This document shows, piece by piece, positions 24,663-33,914 of a stretch of 64,000 nucleotides of DNA. The translations under genes were made by a program, and so were the position numbers. Origin of the DNA: Pseudomonas sp. CFII64 (GTDB lineage Bacteria > Pseudomonadota > Gammaproteobacteria > Pseudomonadales > Pseudomonadaceae). Location: positions 186,001 to 250,000 of the forward strand of contig NZ_ATLO01000010.1 in the NCBI RefSeq assembly GCF_000416235.1, written 5' to 3'. The notes under the pieces were generated by a model. The model worked only from the letters and a program-made list of their open reading frames with translations. It searched no databases and was not told where the DNA came from. Position 1 is the first letter of the stretch. Each line of letters starts with the position of its first letter.

Positions 24663-26012
24663 TCAGTCTCGACTGTTAACCGCCGAGCTGCGTTCATAGC
24701 GTTCAAGCAGTGGCTGGATGCTGATGCCATGCACCAGGATGCTCAGTGCGACGACCGATAGCGTCAGGCTGACGCTCAATTGGCCGATGTCTTCGGGCAG
24801 ACCGTGGGACAGCGCGAAACACAGGTAGTACAGGCTGCCGATCCCGCGGATACCAAACCAGCCGACCAATGCTTTCTGCCGGCGATTGAGCAAGCGACGG
24901 CTGACCAGCAGCCAGACGGCAACGGGGCGGATGATACAAAAGAGTGCTAATCCAAGACCGACTGCACGCCAATCCCAATACTGGGCCAGAGAAGCCCCCA
25001 GCAAGGTAATCAGCAGCACTTCCATGGAGCGCTCGACAAGACTGCCAAATGCCAGCATGTCGCCCATCATCACCCCAGCGGCCAACTGGGTTTCGCTCAG
25101 GTCTTCCTCTTCGGCAACAGTGGATTTTTCCATGGCGCCGGTCATGTGGCCGATGACCGGTTGCGCCAGATGTTCGGAAGGCACTTCCGACTGGGTGATG
25201 CGGGCTTCGGCCTGACGTAATCCAAAGCCCGCGGCGAATACCGAAAGGAAGCCGAACGCGCCCACCGTGTCAGCAATCACATAGGAAATGGCAATCAACG
25301 CCAGCGCCAGAAAATCATTGGGCGACGTGGTGCTGTCGGCATTCTTGATGCGCAGATAAATCATCAAATGCCCAACGCCACGGCCAAGTCCGTAACCGAT
25401 CAACAGGCCCGCCGGTACGGCCCAGACCAGATCCTTCACGGCCCAGTGCTGTAGCCACTCGACGTCGACTCCGCCATGGCTGATAAACAGCAGGGCAAAG
25501 ATCACAAAGGGAAACGCCGTACCGTCGTTGAGACCGGCCTCGCCGGAAAGACCGAAGCGCACCCGGTCCTGATCCTGCGCATTGTTGACTTGCACCAGCC
25601 CGGCCAGCACCGGATCGGTAGGTGACAGCATCGCCCCCAACAACAATGACACGCCCCAGGACAGGTCCAAGAGATAGTGGGCGACCAGACTGGTGCCAGC
25701 AATTGTTGCCAGCATCACCGGCCCCGCCAGCCAGTAGGCCGAGTGCCAGGCTTTGCCGCTCAGAGGGAGCCGCAACTTGATCCCTGTGCTGAACAGGGAA
25801 AACAGCACGGCAGCTTCCGTCAGGCGTTCCATCCAGCCGGACGCCTGGCGAAAGTCCAGGTCAAGCATATCCAGGCCGACCGGGCCGATGGCAAAACCAA
25901 ACGCCAGGCAGACCGCCGAGGTCGTGACAGGTAACCAGCGCAGGTAGGAGGAGGTGAGCGCCAACAGCATCAGCAGCGTGCCCAACACCGCCATACACAC
26001 AATAAAACTCAT
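24663..26012 (-). CDS. Na+(K+)/H+ antiporter, CPA1/NhaP type
   Basis: Inner-membrane monovalent cation/proton antiporter of 449 residues with about 12-13 membrane segments. Conserved transport residues lie in LLGAMLSPTDPVLAGLVQ and in the Asn-Asp motif GEAGLNDGTAFPF. Its role would be pH and sodium homeostasis. It is a single gene with its own space on both sides; the start at 26012 follows GAGACGG. Exact cation choice cannot be told. Confidence 0.88.
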   Translation of the reverse strand: MSFIVCMAVLGTLLMLLALTSSYLRWLPVTTSAVCLAFGFAIGPVGLDMLDLDFRQASGWMERLTEAAVLFSLFSTGIKLRLPLSGKAWHSAYWLAGPVMLATIAGTSLVAHYLLDLSWGVSLLLGAMLSPTDPVLAGLVQVNNAQDQDRVRFGLSGEAGLNDGTAFPFVIFALLFISHGGVDVEWLQHWAVKDLVWAVPAGLLIGYGLGRGVGHLMIYLRIKNADSTTSPNDFLALALIAISYVIADTVGAFGFLSVFAAGFGLRQAEARITQSEVPSEHLAQPVIGHMTGAMEKSTVAEEEDLSETQLAAGVMMGDMLAFGSLVERSMEVLLITLLGASLAQYWDWRAVGLGLALFCIIRPVAVWLLVSRRLLNRRQKALVGWFGIRGIGSLYYLCFALSHGLPEDIGQLSVSLTLSVVALSILVHGISIQPLLERYERSSAVNSRD

Positions 26013-26096
26013 CCGTCTCCGACTCTCGCAACATGGCCCCCGAGCGGGGGCGTTAACGTTGTGACTGTCGTGTGACTGGATAGTTGAAACAATTGC

Positions 26097-26148
26097 GTAG
26101 GACTGGCTTTAGCCGGGAGGGCGTTCTCCCGGCTAAAGCCAGTCCTAC
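26097..26148. repeat. Perfect 23-bp inverted repeat (REP hairpin)
   Basis: Arms 26097-26119 and 26126-26148 are exact reverse complements with a 6-nt loop GGCGTT. The arms begin GTAGGACTGGCTTTAGCCGG. It lies between the binding-protein gene of the ABC operon and the antiporter gene, both leftward, and could stop or buffer transcription between them, although no U tract follows. Confidence 0.85.
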
Positions 26149-26177
26149 GGATCTTCTGTACAGGGATCGGTCAGTGA

Positions 26178-27230
26178 CTACCGCTCCACACTACGATTCC
26201 AGCGTGCGTTCCACTCTGGGCGCAGTTGGTTGACCTGATCCCAGTCGATGGTCACGGCGGTTTCCAGGTACTTGTTCATTGCCGCGACCTGGCCGTGGGT
26301 TTTTTCGGTGGTCGGCGTTTTCGGGTTGGACGGGATCTGGTCGCCGAATTCCAGTGCCGGGGCCTGGGCTTGCGGGGTCAGCAGGTACGCCGCGAGTTTC
26401 TGCGCGAGCTCCGGCTGGTCATTTTTAGCGATGGTGCACTCCGCCACGTTGAGGACCACGCCGCCTTCCTTGGGCGGTGCGTATTCCACGGGCACGCCTT
26501 TGATCTTCAGGGCCGTCACTTGCGTCGGCGTCAACGGGAACAGCGCGGCTTCGCCGGTTTGCACCATCTCGGAAATCTTCGCCGAACTGGCGATGTATTC
26601 CAGCACGTTCGGGCCAATGGTCTTCGGCCAGGCCTTGAAGCCGGGTTCGACGTCGGTTTCACTGCCGCCCTGAATCCGGTTGAACATCAGGAAACCATGC
26701 AGGCCGAATGTCGATGACGCCAGCGACTGGAACACGACCTTTTCCTTGAAACGCTTGTCCGCCAGGTCCATCCAGGAAGTCGGCGCGGCCCAGCCGTTTT
26801 CCGCGAACATTTTGGTGTTGTACGCCAGACCGGTAACGCCGAGGCTGACTGCCGCCGCTTCTTCCTTGATCTTCGCCTTGGCGGGCAAATCGGCCAAGCC
26901 TGAGCTCGGTTGCAGCTTGTCGCACAGGCCCATGGAAATGGCGCGGTACATGATCCCGTCGTCGAGGAAGATCACGTGCATCTGCGGGTTGTCCTTGCTG
27001 GCCTGGACCTTGGCCAGAATGTCCGACGAGGTGCCGGGCACGATCACCACTTTGACGTTATTGGCTTTCTCGAAAGCAGGCAGCACCTGATCGGCGTAAA
27101 GGCGTTCCATGGTGCCGCCGTTCATGCCCAGATACAGCGTCGGCTCGGCGTGGGCCGGGGCCGAAGCCAGCAAGGCCGCGAGCGGCAGGCACGACAAGCC
27201 GGAGATTGCGAAACGTTTGACGTTCTTCAT
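26178..27230 (-). CDS. ABC importer periplasmic substrate-binding protein (polyamine/iron-type fold)
   Basis: 350-residue exported protein with a signal peptide ending at APAHAEP. The fold is that of PotD/AfuA-type binding proteins (TLYLGMNGGTMERLYADQVLPAFEKA). It is the last gene of a seven-gene leftward operon and overlaps the preceding FAD oxidoreductase by 4 nt. Placing the binding protein after the dehydrogenase genes suggests it delivers the very substrate they oxidise. The ligand cannot be identified from sequence. Confidence 0.85.
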   Translation of the reverse strand: MKNVKRFAISGLSCLPLAALLASAPAHAEPTLYLGMNGGTMERLYADQVLPAFEKANNVKVVIVPGTSSDILAKVQASKDNPQMHVIFLDDGIMYRAISMGLCDKLQPSSGLADLPAKAKIKEEAAAVSLGVTGLAYNTKMFAENGWAAPTSWMDLADKRFKEKVVFQSLASSTFGLHGFLMFNRIQGGSETDVEPGFKAWPKTIGPNVLEYIASSAKISEMVQTGEAALFPLTPTQVTALKIKGVPVEYAPPKEGGVVLNVAECTIAKNDQPELAQKLAAYLLTPQAQAPALEFGDQIPSNPKTPTTEKTHGQVAAMNKYLETAVTIDWDQVNQLRPEWNARWNRSVER

Positions 27231-28408
27231 AGAAGCGACCTTCCTCTGTGCAATGGGATGACGTTAGTCGGGATGGGCTGTTTAGCAACTGAAACAGGTG
27301 GTTGAAATCGTTGAATGGAAAACGCGTCCAGGGCGATTGTGGACTGGCCGGTGCAGACGTGCTCGGCCAGCGCCTCGCCCGCCGCCGGACCGATTTGAAA
27401 GCCGGAACCGGCAAAGCCGAAACCGTGCAGCAACCCTGGCTGGGCAATGCTCGGGCCCAGCACCGGTTCGCGATCCGGCAAGTAACCCTCGGTGCCACTC
27501 CAGGTGCGGATGGCCTGCGCACCGGCCAGCGGTGGATAAAGCTCCGCAGCGTTGCGCAGAATCTCCAGCACGGCAGCCTGACCCGGTTTGGCGCGGGCGG
27601 GGTCCAGCGCAAAACCTTGTCCGCCGCCCAACACGCAATTGCCCCGGGCAACCTGGCGCGCGTAGATTCCGCCGCCTTCCACGCCGGTGCTGACATCCAT
27701 GAACATCGGCAGCGGTTCAGTGACCAGCATCGCTGGATGACCGGCAACCATCGGCACCGGTTCGCCAAATTGCGCCGCCAGCGAACCGGCCCAGGCCCCG
27801 GCGCAGTTGAGCAGCCACGGCGCGCGCAACGTCAGGCCATTCGCGGTTTGCACGGTAAATACCTGGCCGCCATGGCTGACTTCGACGACCCTGGCCTGTT
27901 CGTGAATCTGCGCCCCGGCGCGCCTGGCGGCCCGGGCAAATGCCGGAGAGACCAGGCGCGGGTTGGCGTGGCCATCGTCAGCGCACAACGACGCGCCGAC
28001 CGCCACATCGCCGGCCCAGGGGAAACGCGCGCGCAGTTGTTGGCGATCAAGCAATTGCAGCTCCAGACCAAACCCCCGGCTTGCTTCGGCATAGGCACGC
28101 AGAGCGTCCATGTCCGTGTCACTGCGGGCCAGTTTCAGGTGGCCGGAGCGTTGATATTCGCCGTCGATGCCGATCAGCTCGGGCAGCCCGCTCCAGATGG
28201 CGTGGGCGCGTTGCGACAACGGTAGTTGCGACAAGGGCCGACCTTGACGCCGCACGCCGCCGTAATTCACGCCGCTGGAATGCGAGCCGCAGAAATCCCG
28301 CTCCAGCAAAGCGACGCTTTTGCCTTTGCGCGCCAGGGCCAGCGCCGCCGAAGCGCCGACAATGCCGCCGCCGATAATCAGCACGTCGGTTTCGATGACG
28401 TTGCTCAT
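27227..28408 (-). CDS. FAD-dependent amine/amino-acid dehydrogenase subunit (DAO family)
   Basis: 393-residue D-amino-acid-oxidase-fold flavoprotein. The dinucleotide motif VLIIGGGIVGASAALALARKG is near the N-terminus and the C-terminal FAD region is LLHGFGFAGSGFQIGPAAGE. This is the catalytic-type subunit of three-part dehydrogenases such as octopine/nopaline oxidase B, hydroxyproline dehydrogenase and HcnC. It overlaps both neighbours by 4 nt. It would oxidise a C-N bond of a secondary amine or amino acid; the true substrate is unknown. The ATG at 28408 is fixed by this overlap. Confidence 0.85.
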   Translation of the reverse strand: MSNVIETDVLIIGGGIVGASAALALARKGKSVALLERDFCGSHSSGVNYGGVRRQGRPLSQLPLSQRAHAIWSGLPELIGIDGEYQRSGHLKLARSDTDMDALRAYAEASRGFGLELQLLDRQQLRARFPWAGDVAVGASLCADDGHANPRLVSPAFARAARRAGAQIHEQARVVEVSHGGQVFTVQTANGLTLRAPWLLNCAGAWAGSLAAQFGEPVPMVAGHPAMLVTEPLPMFMDVSTGVEGGGIYARQVARGNCVLGGGQGFALDPARAKPGQAAVLEILRNAAELYPPLAGAQAIRTWSGTEGYLPDREPVLGPSIAQPGLLHGFGFAGSGFQIGPAAGEALAEHVCTGQSTIALDAFSIQRFQPPVSVAKQPIPTNVIPLHRGRSLL

Positions 28409-29772
28409 TGCGAAGTCTCCACACCGAACGGCAAAGGTTTGATCGGCGCCTGCCCACGCAGACGCCCGATGCTGGCCAGTTCCCGGCCACTGCTGTGCGC
28501 GACGATTTCTGCTGCTGCCAAGCCACACATGCGGCCCTGACAGCGTCCCATGCCGACCCGGCACATGGCTTTGACGCGATTCATCTCCCAATGGCCGTCC
28601 GTTACCACTGCACGAATGTCCCCGGCGCTGACTTCTTCGCAGCGGCAGACAACGGTTTCGTCGAGGGTTTTCGCGGCCCAGTCGGTGGGGAAGGGGAACG
28701 CAGTTTCCAGGCCATGCCGGAAGCGTTCGATGCCGGCCAGCTTGCGTTGCAGCTCGGCGCTGCGTACGCCGTCAACGTTATGGCCGTTGTCGGCCAGCAA
28801 GGTCAGGGCCGCCAGTTCACCGGCCATTTCCGCGGCATCGGCCCCCATGATTCCGGCGCCATCACCGGCCAGATACACGCCTTTGACGCTGCTGCGCCCG
28901 GCATTGTCGCGGCTCGGCAGCCAGGCGCGATTCAATGGACTCCAGTGGAATTCGCAGCCCAGCAGATCGGCCAGTTGGGTTTCGCTGCGCAGCGCATGAG
29001 CGAAGGCTACGGCGTCGCATTCCAGATGTTTGGCCGCAGCGTTGCCTTGTTGCCACCGCACTGCACTGACGCGTTTTTCGCCTTCGATGTTTTGCAGTGT
29101 TGCGCCTTGATGCACCGGGATGCCGTGCGTGGTGAGCCATGCCCGATAATACAGGCCTTTGGCGAGGGTCAGCGGTTGGCCAAGCAATGCCGGAAGGGCG
29201 CGGCATTGAGCAGAAAACGGCGCGCTGTCGAGTACCGCAACCACCTTCGCTCCGGCTTTGGCGTACTGATAAGCCACCAGATACAACAGTGGCCCGCTGC
29301 CCGCGAAGACCACGCGCTCGCCAATCGCGCAGCCTTGATACTTCAAGGCAATCTGCGCCGCTCCCAGGCTGTACACGCCCGGCAGCGTCCAGCCTGGAAC
29401 CGGCAGAATCCGGTCGGTGGCGCCGGTAGCGACGATCAGGTTTTGATAGTCGATTTGCCCGGCGTGCCGGTTCTGCAGCGTGTCGAGGCGGTTGTCCTCG
29501 GCGTTCCAGACCAGGGTTTGCGGACGGTAATCCACGGCCGCCGCCAACTGATCCATGGTCTGATGCACGGCGACGGCCTTGCTCGCCTCAAAGCCATACA
29601 GCGCTTTCGGTTTGCGCTTGAAATTCTCCGGCTGGCGCCGATAAATCTGTCCGCCGCCGCGCAGTCCTTCGTCCACCAGACAAGGCGTCACGCCATGGGC
29701 GAGCAAGGTTTGCGCCGCGCGAATCCCGGCCGGACCGGCACCGACGATGACTGCCGAATGTATCTGGCTCAT
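28405..29772 (-). CDS. FAD/NAD-binding dehydrogenase subunit with BFD-type Fe-S domain
   Basis: 455-residue pyridine-nucleotide-disulfide-reductase-fold subunit: VIVGAGPAGIRAAQTLL (FAD site, about residues 8-24), a second Rossmann site VVFAGSGPLLYLV, and a C-terminal BFD-like [2Fe-2S] domain with VVCRCEEVSAGD and CRVGMGRCQGRMCG. It corresponds to the HcnB/OoxA-type subunit and passes electrons between the DAO-fold subunit and the small ferredoxin-like subunit. It overlaps both neighbours by 4 nt. Confidence 0.87.
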   Translation of the reverse strand: MSQIHSAVIVGAGPAGIRAAQTLLAHGVTPCLVDEGLRGGGQIYRRQPENFKRKPKALYGFEASKAVAVHQTMDQLAAAVDYRPQTLVWNAEDNRLDTLQNRHAGQIDYQNLIVATGATDRILPVPGWTLPGVYSLGAAQIALKYQGCAIGERVVFAGSGPLLYLVAYQYAKAGAKVVAVLDSAPFSAQCRALPALLGQPLTLAKGLYYRAWLTTHGIPVHQGATLQNIEGEKRVSAVRWQQGNAAAKHLECDAVAFAHALRSETQLADLLGCEFHWSPLNRAWLPSRDNAGRSSVKGVYLAGDGAGIMGADAAEMAGELAALTLLADNGHNVDGVRSAELQRKLAGIERFRHGLETAFPFPTDWAAKTLDETVVCRCEEVSAGDIRAVVTDGHWEMNRVKAMCRVGMGRCQGRMCGLAAAEIVAHSSGRELASIGRLRGQAPIKPLPFGVETSQ

Positions 29773-30059
29773 GGCTGCCGTCCCGGTTCGCGAGTCACGT
29801 TCAGCCCGGCTTCGAGCAGCGTCGAGCAGGCGCGGACCCGGCGACCGTCGCCCAGTTGCACCCAGCAATCCTGACACGCGCCCATCAGGCAAAACCCGGC
29901 GCGAGGCTCGGCGCTGAAATCGCTGCCGCGCAGATGCTCGGCGCTGGTCAGCACGGCGGTGAGCAAGGTGTCGCCCAGCAATCCGCTGGCCGGTTGACCA
30001 TCGAGGGTGAAGGCCAGGGCCGGCCGATCCTGCTCGGCCAGTCGTTTGAACAATGCCAT
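29769..30059 (-). CDS. Small [2Fe-2S] subunit of the three-part dehydrogenase (HcnA/OoxA-small type)
   Basis: 96-residue plant-type ferredoxin-fold protein. The cysteines GFCLMGACQDCWV and ACST give the C-x4-C-x2-C...C pattern of a [2Fe-2S] site. It is the third subunit, next to the two FAD subunits. The ATG at 30059 is adopted; the gap to the upstream permease gene is 24 nt. Confidence 0.85.
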   Translation of the reverse strand: MALFKRLAEQDRPALAFTLDGQPASGLLGDTLLTAVLTSAEHLRGSDFSAEPRAGFCLMGACQDCWVQLGDGRRVRACSTLLEAGLNVTREPGRQP

Positions 30060-30083
30060 AAGAGTTGCGCTCCTGACCGCCCG

Positions 30084-30878
30084 TTAGTGTTTGCCGACCA
30101 GTACCCGATCCAGGCCGTAAACCCGGTCGAGGAGGATCATGGTCGCAGCCGTCAACGCGATGACCAGCGCCGAAACGGCGGCCATCATCGGATCGATGGA
30201 TTCAGTGGCGTACACGTACATGCGCACTGGCAACGTCTGGGTCGAAGGCGAGGTGACGAAGATCGACAGCGTGACTTCGTCAAAGCTGTTGATGAACGCC
30301 AGCAGCCAACCCCCGGCGACGCCCGGCAGAATCATCGGCAAGGTAATCTGCCGAAACAGCGTGAAACGGCTCGCACCCAACGATTCGGCCGCCTGCTCGG
30401 CGGCACGATCAATGCCGATTGCAGCAGCAATCACCAGCCGCAACACATACGGCGTGATGATTACCACATGCGCCAGCATCAGCCAGGCAAAGCTGCCATT
30501 GACACCCATCAGCGCAAACAGGCGCAGCATCGCGACGCCCAGTACCAGGTGCGGAATGATGATCGGCGACAGGAACAGGCCATTGAGAAAGTTACGCCCC
30601 GGAAACTGATAGCGGGTGATCGCCAGCGCGGCCGGCACTGCTATCAGCGTCGCCAGGGAAGCGGCAACGAAGGCCAGAATCAGGCTGTTATAGAACGAAT
30701 CGATAAAGTCGGCGCGCTCGAACACCGCGCGAAACCAGCGCAGGGAGAAGCCCGAAGTCGGCAGACTCAAGGTGTTTTCCGGAGTGAACGCCACCAGACA
30801 GACCACCACCAGCGGGGCGAGCATGAACAGCACCACCAGGGCGTGAAGCGACAGGGCCAAAGAACCGTTTTTCGACAT
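30084..30878 (-). CDS. ABC importer permease (PotC-like)
   Basis: 264-residue inner-membrane permease with six predicted membrane segments and an EAA loop EQAAESLGASRFTLFRQITL that docks the ATPase. It is separated by 3 nt from the other permease gene. Similar pairs occur in polyamine, phosphonate and iron systems. It supplies half of the membrane channel. Confidence 0.88.
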   Translation of the reverse strand: MSKNGSLALSLHALVVLFMLAPLVVVCLVAFTPENTLSLPTSGFSLRWFRAVFERADFIDSFYNSLILAFVAASLATLIAVPAALAITRYQFPGRNFLNGLFLSPIIIPHLVLGVAMLRLFALMGVNGSFAWLMLAHVVIITPYVLRLVIAAAIGIDRAAEQAAESLGASRFTLFRQITLPMILPGVAGGWLLAFINSFDEVTLSIFVTSPSTQTLPVRMYVYATESIDPMMAAVSALVIALTAATMILLDRVYGLDRVLVGKH

Positions 30879-30881
30879 GGG

Positions 30882-31754
30882 TCATTCCCCCAGGGTTTTT
30901 TTATAGCGGCCTTCGACCATGCGGTTCCAGGACAGCATGACCAACAGGTTTACCAACAACAGCGCCACAGCGATGGTCGCGCCCATGGGCCAGTTCAATT
31001 CGGAGAGGTATTGGTCGTAGACCACGGTCGCGACCATCTTCAGGCGTCTGCCGCCCAGCAGGCCGGGAATCGCAAAGGAGCTGGCAGACAACCCGAACAC
31101 AATCAGCGTGCCGGACAACACGCCGGGCATCACTTGCGGCAGCACCACCAGACGCATCACCTTGGCCTGCGATGCGCCAAGGGAAAGCGCCGCCTGTTCC
31201 GCTGCCGGATCAAGCTTCTGCAATGACGTCCAGATTGGAATGATCATGAACGGCAGCATCACGTGGACCAGCGCGATAATCACCGCGAAGGGTGTGTAGA
31301 GCATTTTGATCGGCCGACCGCCCAGGGCTTGAATGCCTTGGTTGATCAGGCCGTCGGCACCCAGCAGCAAACTCCAGCCGAAGGCGCGCACGACGACTGA
31401 AATCAACAGCGGCGTGAGGATCAGAATCAGGAAGATCGAACGCCAGGGCGCGCCCATCCGGCTCAGGATGTACGCCTCTGGAACGCCGATGATCACGCAC
31501 AGCAGGGTCACCAGCGCGCTGATCCAGAAGGTGCGCAGGAAGATCTCGTAGAAGTACGAATCAGTGAGGACGCTGACGTAGTTGGCCAGCGTGTAGGAGC
31601 CGCTCTTGACGCCCACTTCATAGTCAAAAACGTTGAACGAGAGGATCAGGGTCAAGGCCAGCGGCAACAGCAGCAGGCCGACGAACAGCGCCAGTGCCGG
31701 CGCCGACAACAGATAACCCCGCCCGCCTTGGCGCATGGCGGTGAGCAGGCTCAT
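30882..31754 (-). CDS. ABC importer permease (PotB-like)
   Basis: 290-residue inner-membrane permease with the EAA loop EQAALSLGASQAKVMRLVVL. The ATG at 31754 overlaps the ATPase stop codon by 4 nt and is preferred to an upstream in-frame start inside the ATPase gene. It pairs with the PotC-like permease. Confidence 0.88.
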   Translation of the reverse strand: MSLLTAMRQGGRGYLLSAPALALFVGLLLLPLALTLILSFNVFDYEVGVKSGSYTLANYVSVLTDSYFYEIFLRTFWISALVTLLCVIIGVPEAYILSRMGAPWRSIFLILILTPLLISVVVRAFGWSLLLGADGLINQGIQALGGRPIKMLYTPFAVIIALVHVMLPFMIIPIWTSLQKLDPAAEQAALSLGASQAKVMRLVVLPQVMPGVLSGTLIVFGLSASSFAIPGLLGGRRLKMVATVVYDQYLSELNWPMGATIAVALLLVNLLVMLSWNRMVEGRYKKTLGE

Positions 31755-32779
31755 GGGTGCACCTCGTCGGCGTCCAGCACGCGCAACAAACCCGCCTGCC
31801 AATCCATGCCGACCGCCGTGCCTTCTTCCATCGGGGCTTCGCCGTCATTGCGGCGTACCACAGTGAGTTCACCGATGGCGGTGTCGATGCGGTACAGCCA
31901 TTGGCTGCCCAGGAAGTAGCGGGTGATGACCCGGCCTTGCAGGCGTCCGCTGCCCGCAGCCACCAGATCGATCTTTTCCGGGCGCAGGCTCAACGTCAGC
32001 GCGCCGTCACCGGCAACGTGACGCACTTGCGCGCAGCCATCGGCATCCAGATCGCCGGGCAGCATGTTGGCCTTGCCGACAAACCCGGAAATGAAGCGCG
32101 TGCGCGGGTGTTCGTAGAGTTTGTAAGGTTCGTCGATTTGCGTGATACGTCCGGCCTGCATCACCACCACGCGATCACTGATCGACAGGGCTTCGGCCTG
32201 ATCATGGGTCACCATCAGCGTAGTGATGCCGACTTCGCGCTGAATGCGGCGAATCTCGAACTGCATTTCCTCGCGCAGATTGGCGTCCAGGTTCGACAGC
32301 GGCTCGTCCAGCAGCAATACCGGCGGCTCGATGACCAGCGCTCTGGCCAGCGCGACCCGTTGGCGTTGGCCACCGGACAACTCTCGAGGGTAACGCGCGG
32401 CATGTGGCGTCAGGCGCACCAGTTCCAGCACCGTCGCAACGCGGCGCTGAATGTCGGCGGCGGACACTTTGCGCATGCGCAGGCCGAAGGCGACGTTATC
32501 GGCAACGCTCATGTGCGGAAACAGCGCATAACTCTGAAACACCACGCCCAGGCCGCGGCTGCTGGGTTTGGCGTGGGTGATGTCGCGGCCGTCGAGAACG
32601 ATACGTCCGTCGCTGACATCAACGAAGCCGGCAATCATTTGCAGCGTGGTGGTTTTGCCGCAGCCGGACGGGCCGAGCAAAGAGACGAATTCGCCTTTTT
32701 CCACCGCAAGGTGGGTGGCGACGACGGCGTCGATAGCGCCATAGCGCTTGGAAAGACCTTCGAGTTGCAGAAAAGCCAT
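31751..32779 (-). CDS. ABC importer ATPase (PotA-like)
   Basis: 342-residue ATPase: Walker A GPSGCGKTT, signature LSGGQRQR, Walker B LLLDEPLSNLDA and switch His in VTHDQAEAL, then a C-terminal TOBE-type regulatory domain (about 270-342). First gene of the operon, transcribed leftward from the 248-bp intergenic region shared with the IclR gene. Confidence 0.9.
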   Translation of the reverse strand: MAFLQLEGLSKRYGAIDAVVATHLAVEKGEFVSLLGPSGCGKTTTLQMIAGFVDVSDGRIVLDGRDITHAKPSSRGLGVVFQSYALFPHMSVADNVAFGLRMRKVSAADIQRRVATVLELVRLTPHAARYPRELSGGQRQRVALARALVIEPPVLLLDEPLSNLDANLREEMQFEIRRIQREVGITTLMVTHDQAEALSISDRVVVMQAGRITQIDEPYKLYEHPRTRFISGFVGKANMLPGDLDADGCAQVRHVAGDGALTLSLRPEKIDLVAAGSGRLQGRVITRYFLGSQWLYRIDTAIGELTVVRRNDGEAPMEEGTAVGMDWQAGLLRVLDADEVHP

Positions 32780-32991
32780 GGCTGCGTTCCACCTTGTTTA
32801 TCACGCGCGCCGGGGCACGCTGTTGGTAAAAGGGCAGAAGCGAAATGAAGTCATCGGTTGCAGTGGACGTTGGTGCTCGATCTGGGTCGGCTACCAGGTT
32901 TTGTTCAAATCGCCCTGTGGACTGAGAGTAGGACGAAGACTAGGATGGGTGAAAGAGGCAATTTCACTGAATGACATCTTTTTTCAGGTTC

Positions 32992-33006
32992 ATTCGTTTG
33001 ACGAAT
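32992..33006. promoter_or_regulatory. Inverted repeat ATTCGT-TTG-ACGAAT upstream of the IclR gene
   Basis: Perfect 6-bp arms around a 3-bp centre, 15 bp in all, 21 bp before the regulator ATG in the divergent region with the ABC operon. IclR-family regulators bind short palindromes of this size, so an autoregulatory operator is plausible. Confidence 0.45.
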
Positions 33007-33027
33007 TAAATATTGGAAAACACGTCA

Positions 33028-33864
33028 ATGGATTCCACTGAGCGGAATGAAAATCCGAAAGATGTTGGTGTAGGCGCTGTCTCAAGGCTGTTCGCCGTGC
33101 TGCGTTGCCTGGGCGACTGCGCCGAAGGTGGCGAACGGGTTACGCAATTGGCCCAGCAAGTGGGCTTGTCGCAGCCCACCACCCATCGTTTGCTACGCAG
33201 CCTGATGGATGAAGGCATGGTCGAGCAGGATCAGCGCAGCAAGCGCTATCGGCTCAGCATCGAGTTTTTCGCACTGGCCGCCAAGGCGGGCAACACCGGC
33301 AACCTTCGCGATGTGGTGCGGCCCAGCCTGTTGCGGCTGTCGGCTTCTCTGGGGGATTCTTTGTTCCTGCTGGCGCGCAGTGGCTTTGATGCCATCTGCC
33401 TGGATCGCAGCGAAGGCCCGTATCCGATTCGCACCTTCACCGGTGACATCGGCGGCCGCGTCGCGTTGGGCGTGGGGCAGGGCAGCCTGGCGATCCTGGC
33501 TTATCTGCCAGAAGAAGAGCGCGACACGGTCATCCGTTACAACCTGCCGCGCCTCAAGGATTTCCATCTCTACGACGAAGTCTTCCTGCGCTCGGAAGTC
33601 GAAAATGTTCGCCGCCTGGGCTACGCCGCTCGCAACACCGGCGCGCTGCCGGGCATGGCCGGTCTGGCAGTGCCGATCTTCGACCGCGAAGGCCGCTCGG
33701 TGGCTGCCCTCAGCGTCGCCACCATCAGCGACCGCCTCGGCCCGGACCGTTTGCTGACCGTCGTCGAACTCCTCAAACGCGAAGCCGCCGTGATCAGCGC
33801 GCGAATCAACCCGTTTGACCCGTCGTTGCGCAGGCCGAGTCAGGTGTTTGGGCAGGGGGAATGA
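33028..33864 (+). CDS. IclR-family transcriptional regulator
   Basis: 278-residue regulator from the ATG at 33028; an in-frame TTG at 33013 would add five residues. N-terminal winged helix-turn-helix (VTQLAQQVGLSQPTTHRLLRSL, about 35-60) and C-terminal effector-binding domain (GVGQGSLAILAYLPEEER, ALSVATISDR). Divergent from the ABC/dehydrogenase operon and most likely controls it in response to the imported compound. Confidence 0.9.
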   Translation: MDSTERNENPKDVGVGAVSRLFAVLRCLGDCAEGGERVTQLAQQVGLSQPTTHRLLRSLMDEGMVEQDQRSKRYRLSIEFFALAAKAGNTGNLRDVVRPSLLRLSASLGDSLFLLARSGFDAICLDRSEGPYPIRTFTGDIGGRVALGVGQGSLAILAYLPEEERDTVIRYNLPRLKDFHLYDEVFLRSEVENVRRLGYAARNTGALPGMAGLAVPIFDREGRSVAALSVATISDRLGPDRLLTVVELLKREAAVISARINPFDPSLRRPSQVFGQGE

Positions 33865-33914
33865 ACAAGCCACGTGGTTAGACGCCGCGCTGTCATGCAG
33901 CAAATGCTAATCCC

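Noticed and set aside
28408..29874. Open frame of about 488 codons on the plus strand opposite the FAD/BFD subunit
   Set aside because: Shadow of a well-recognised gene on the other strand; no domain or start signal.
29856..31226. Open frame of about 456 codons on the plus strand opposite the permease genes
   Set aside because: Gln/His/Arg-rich composition typical of antisense translation of membrane proteins.
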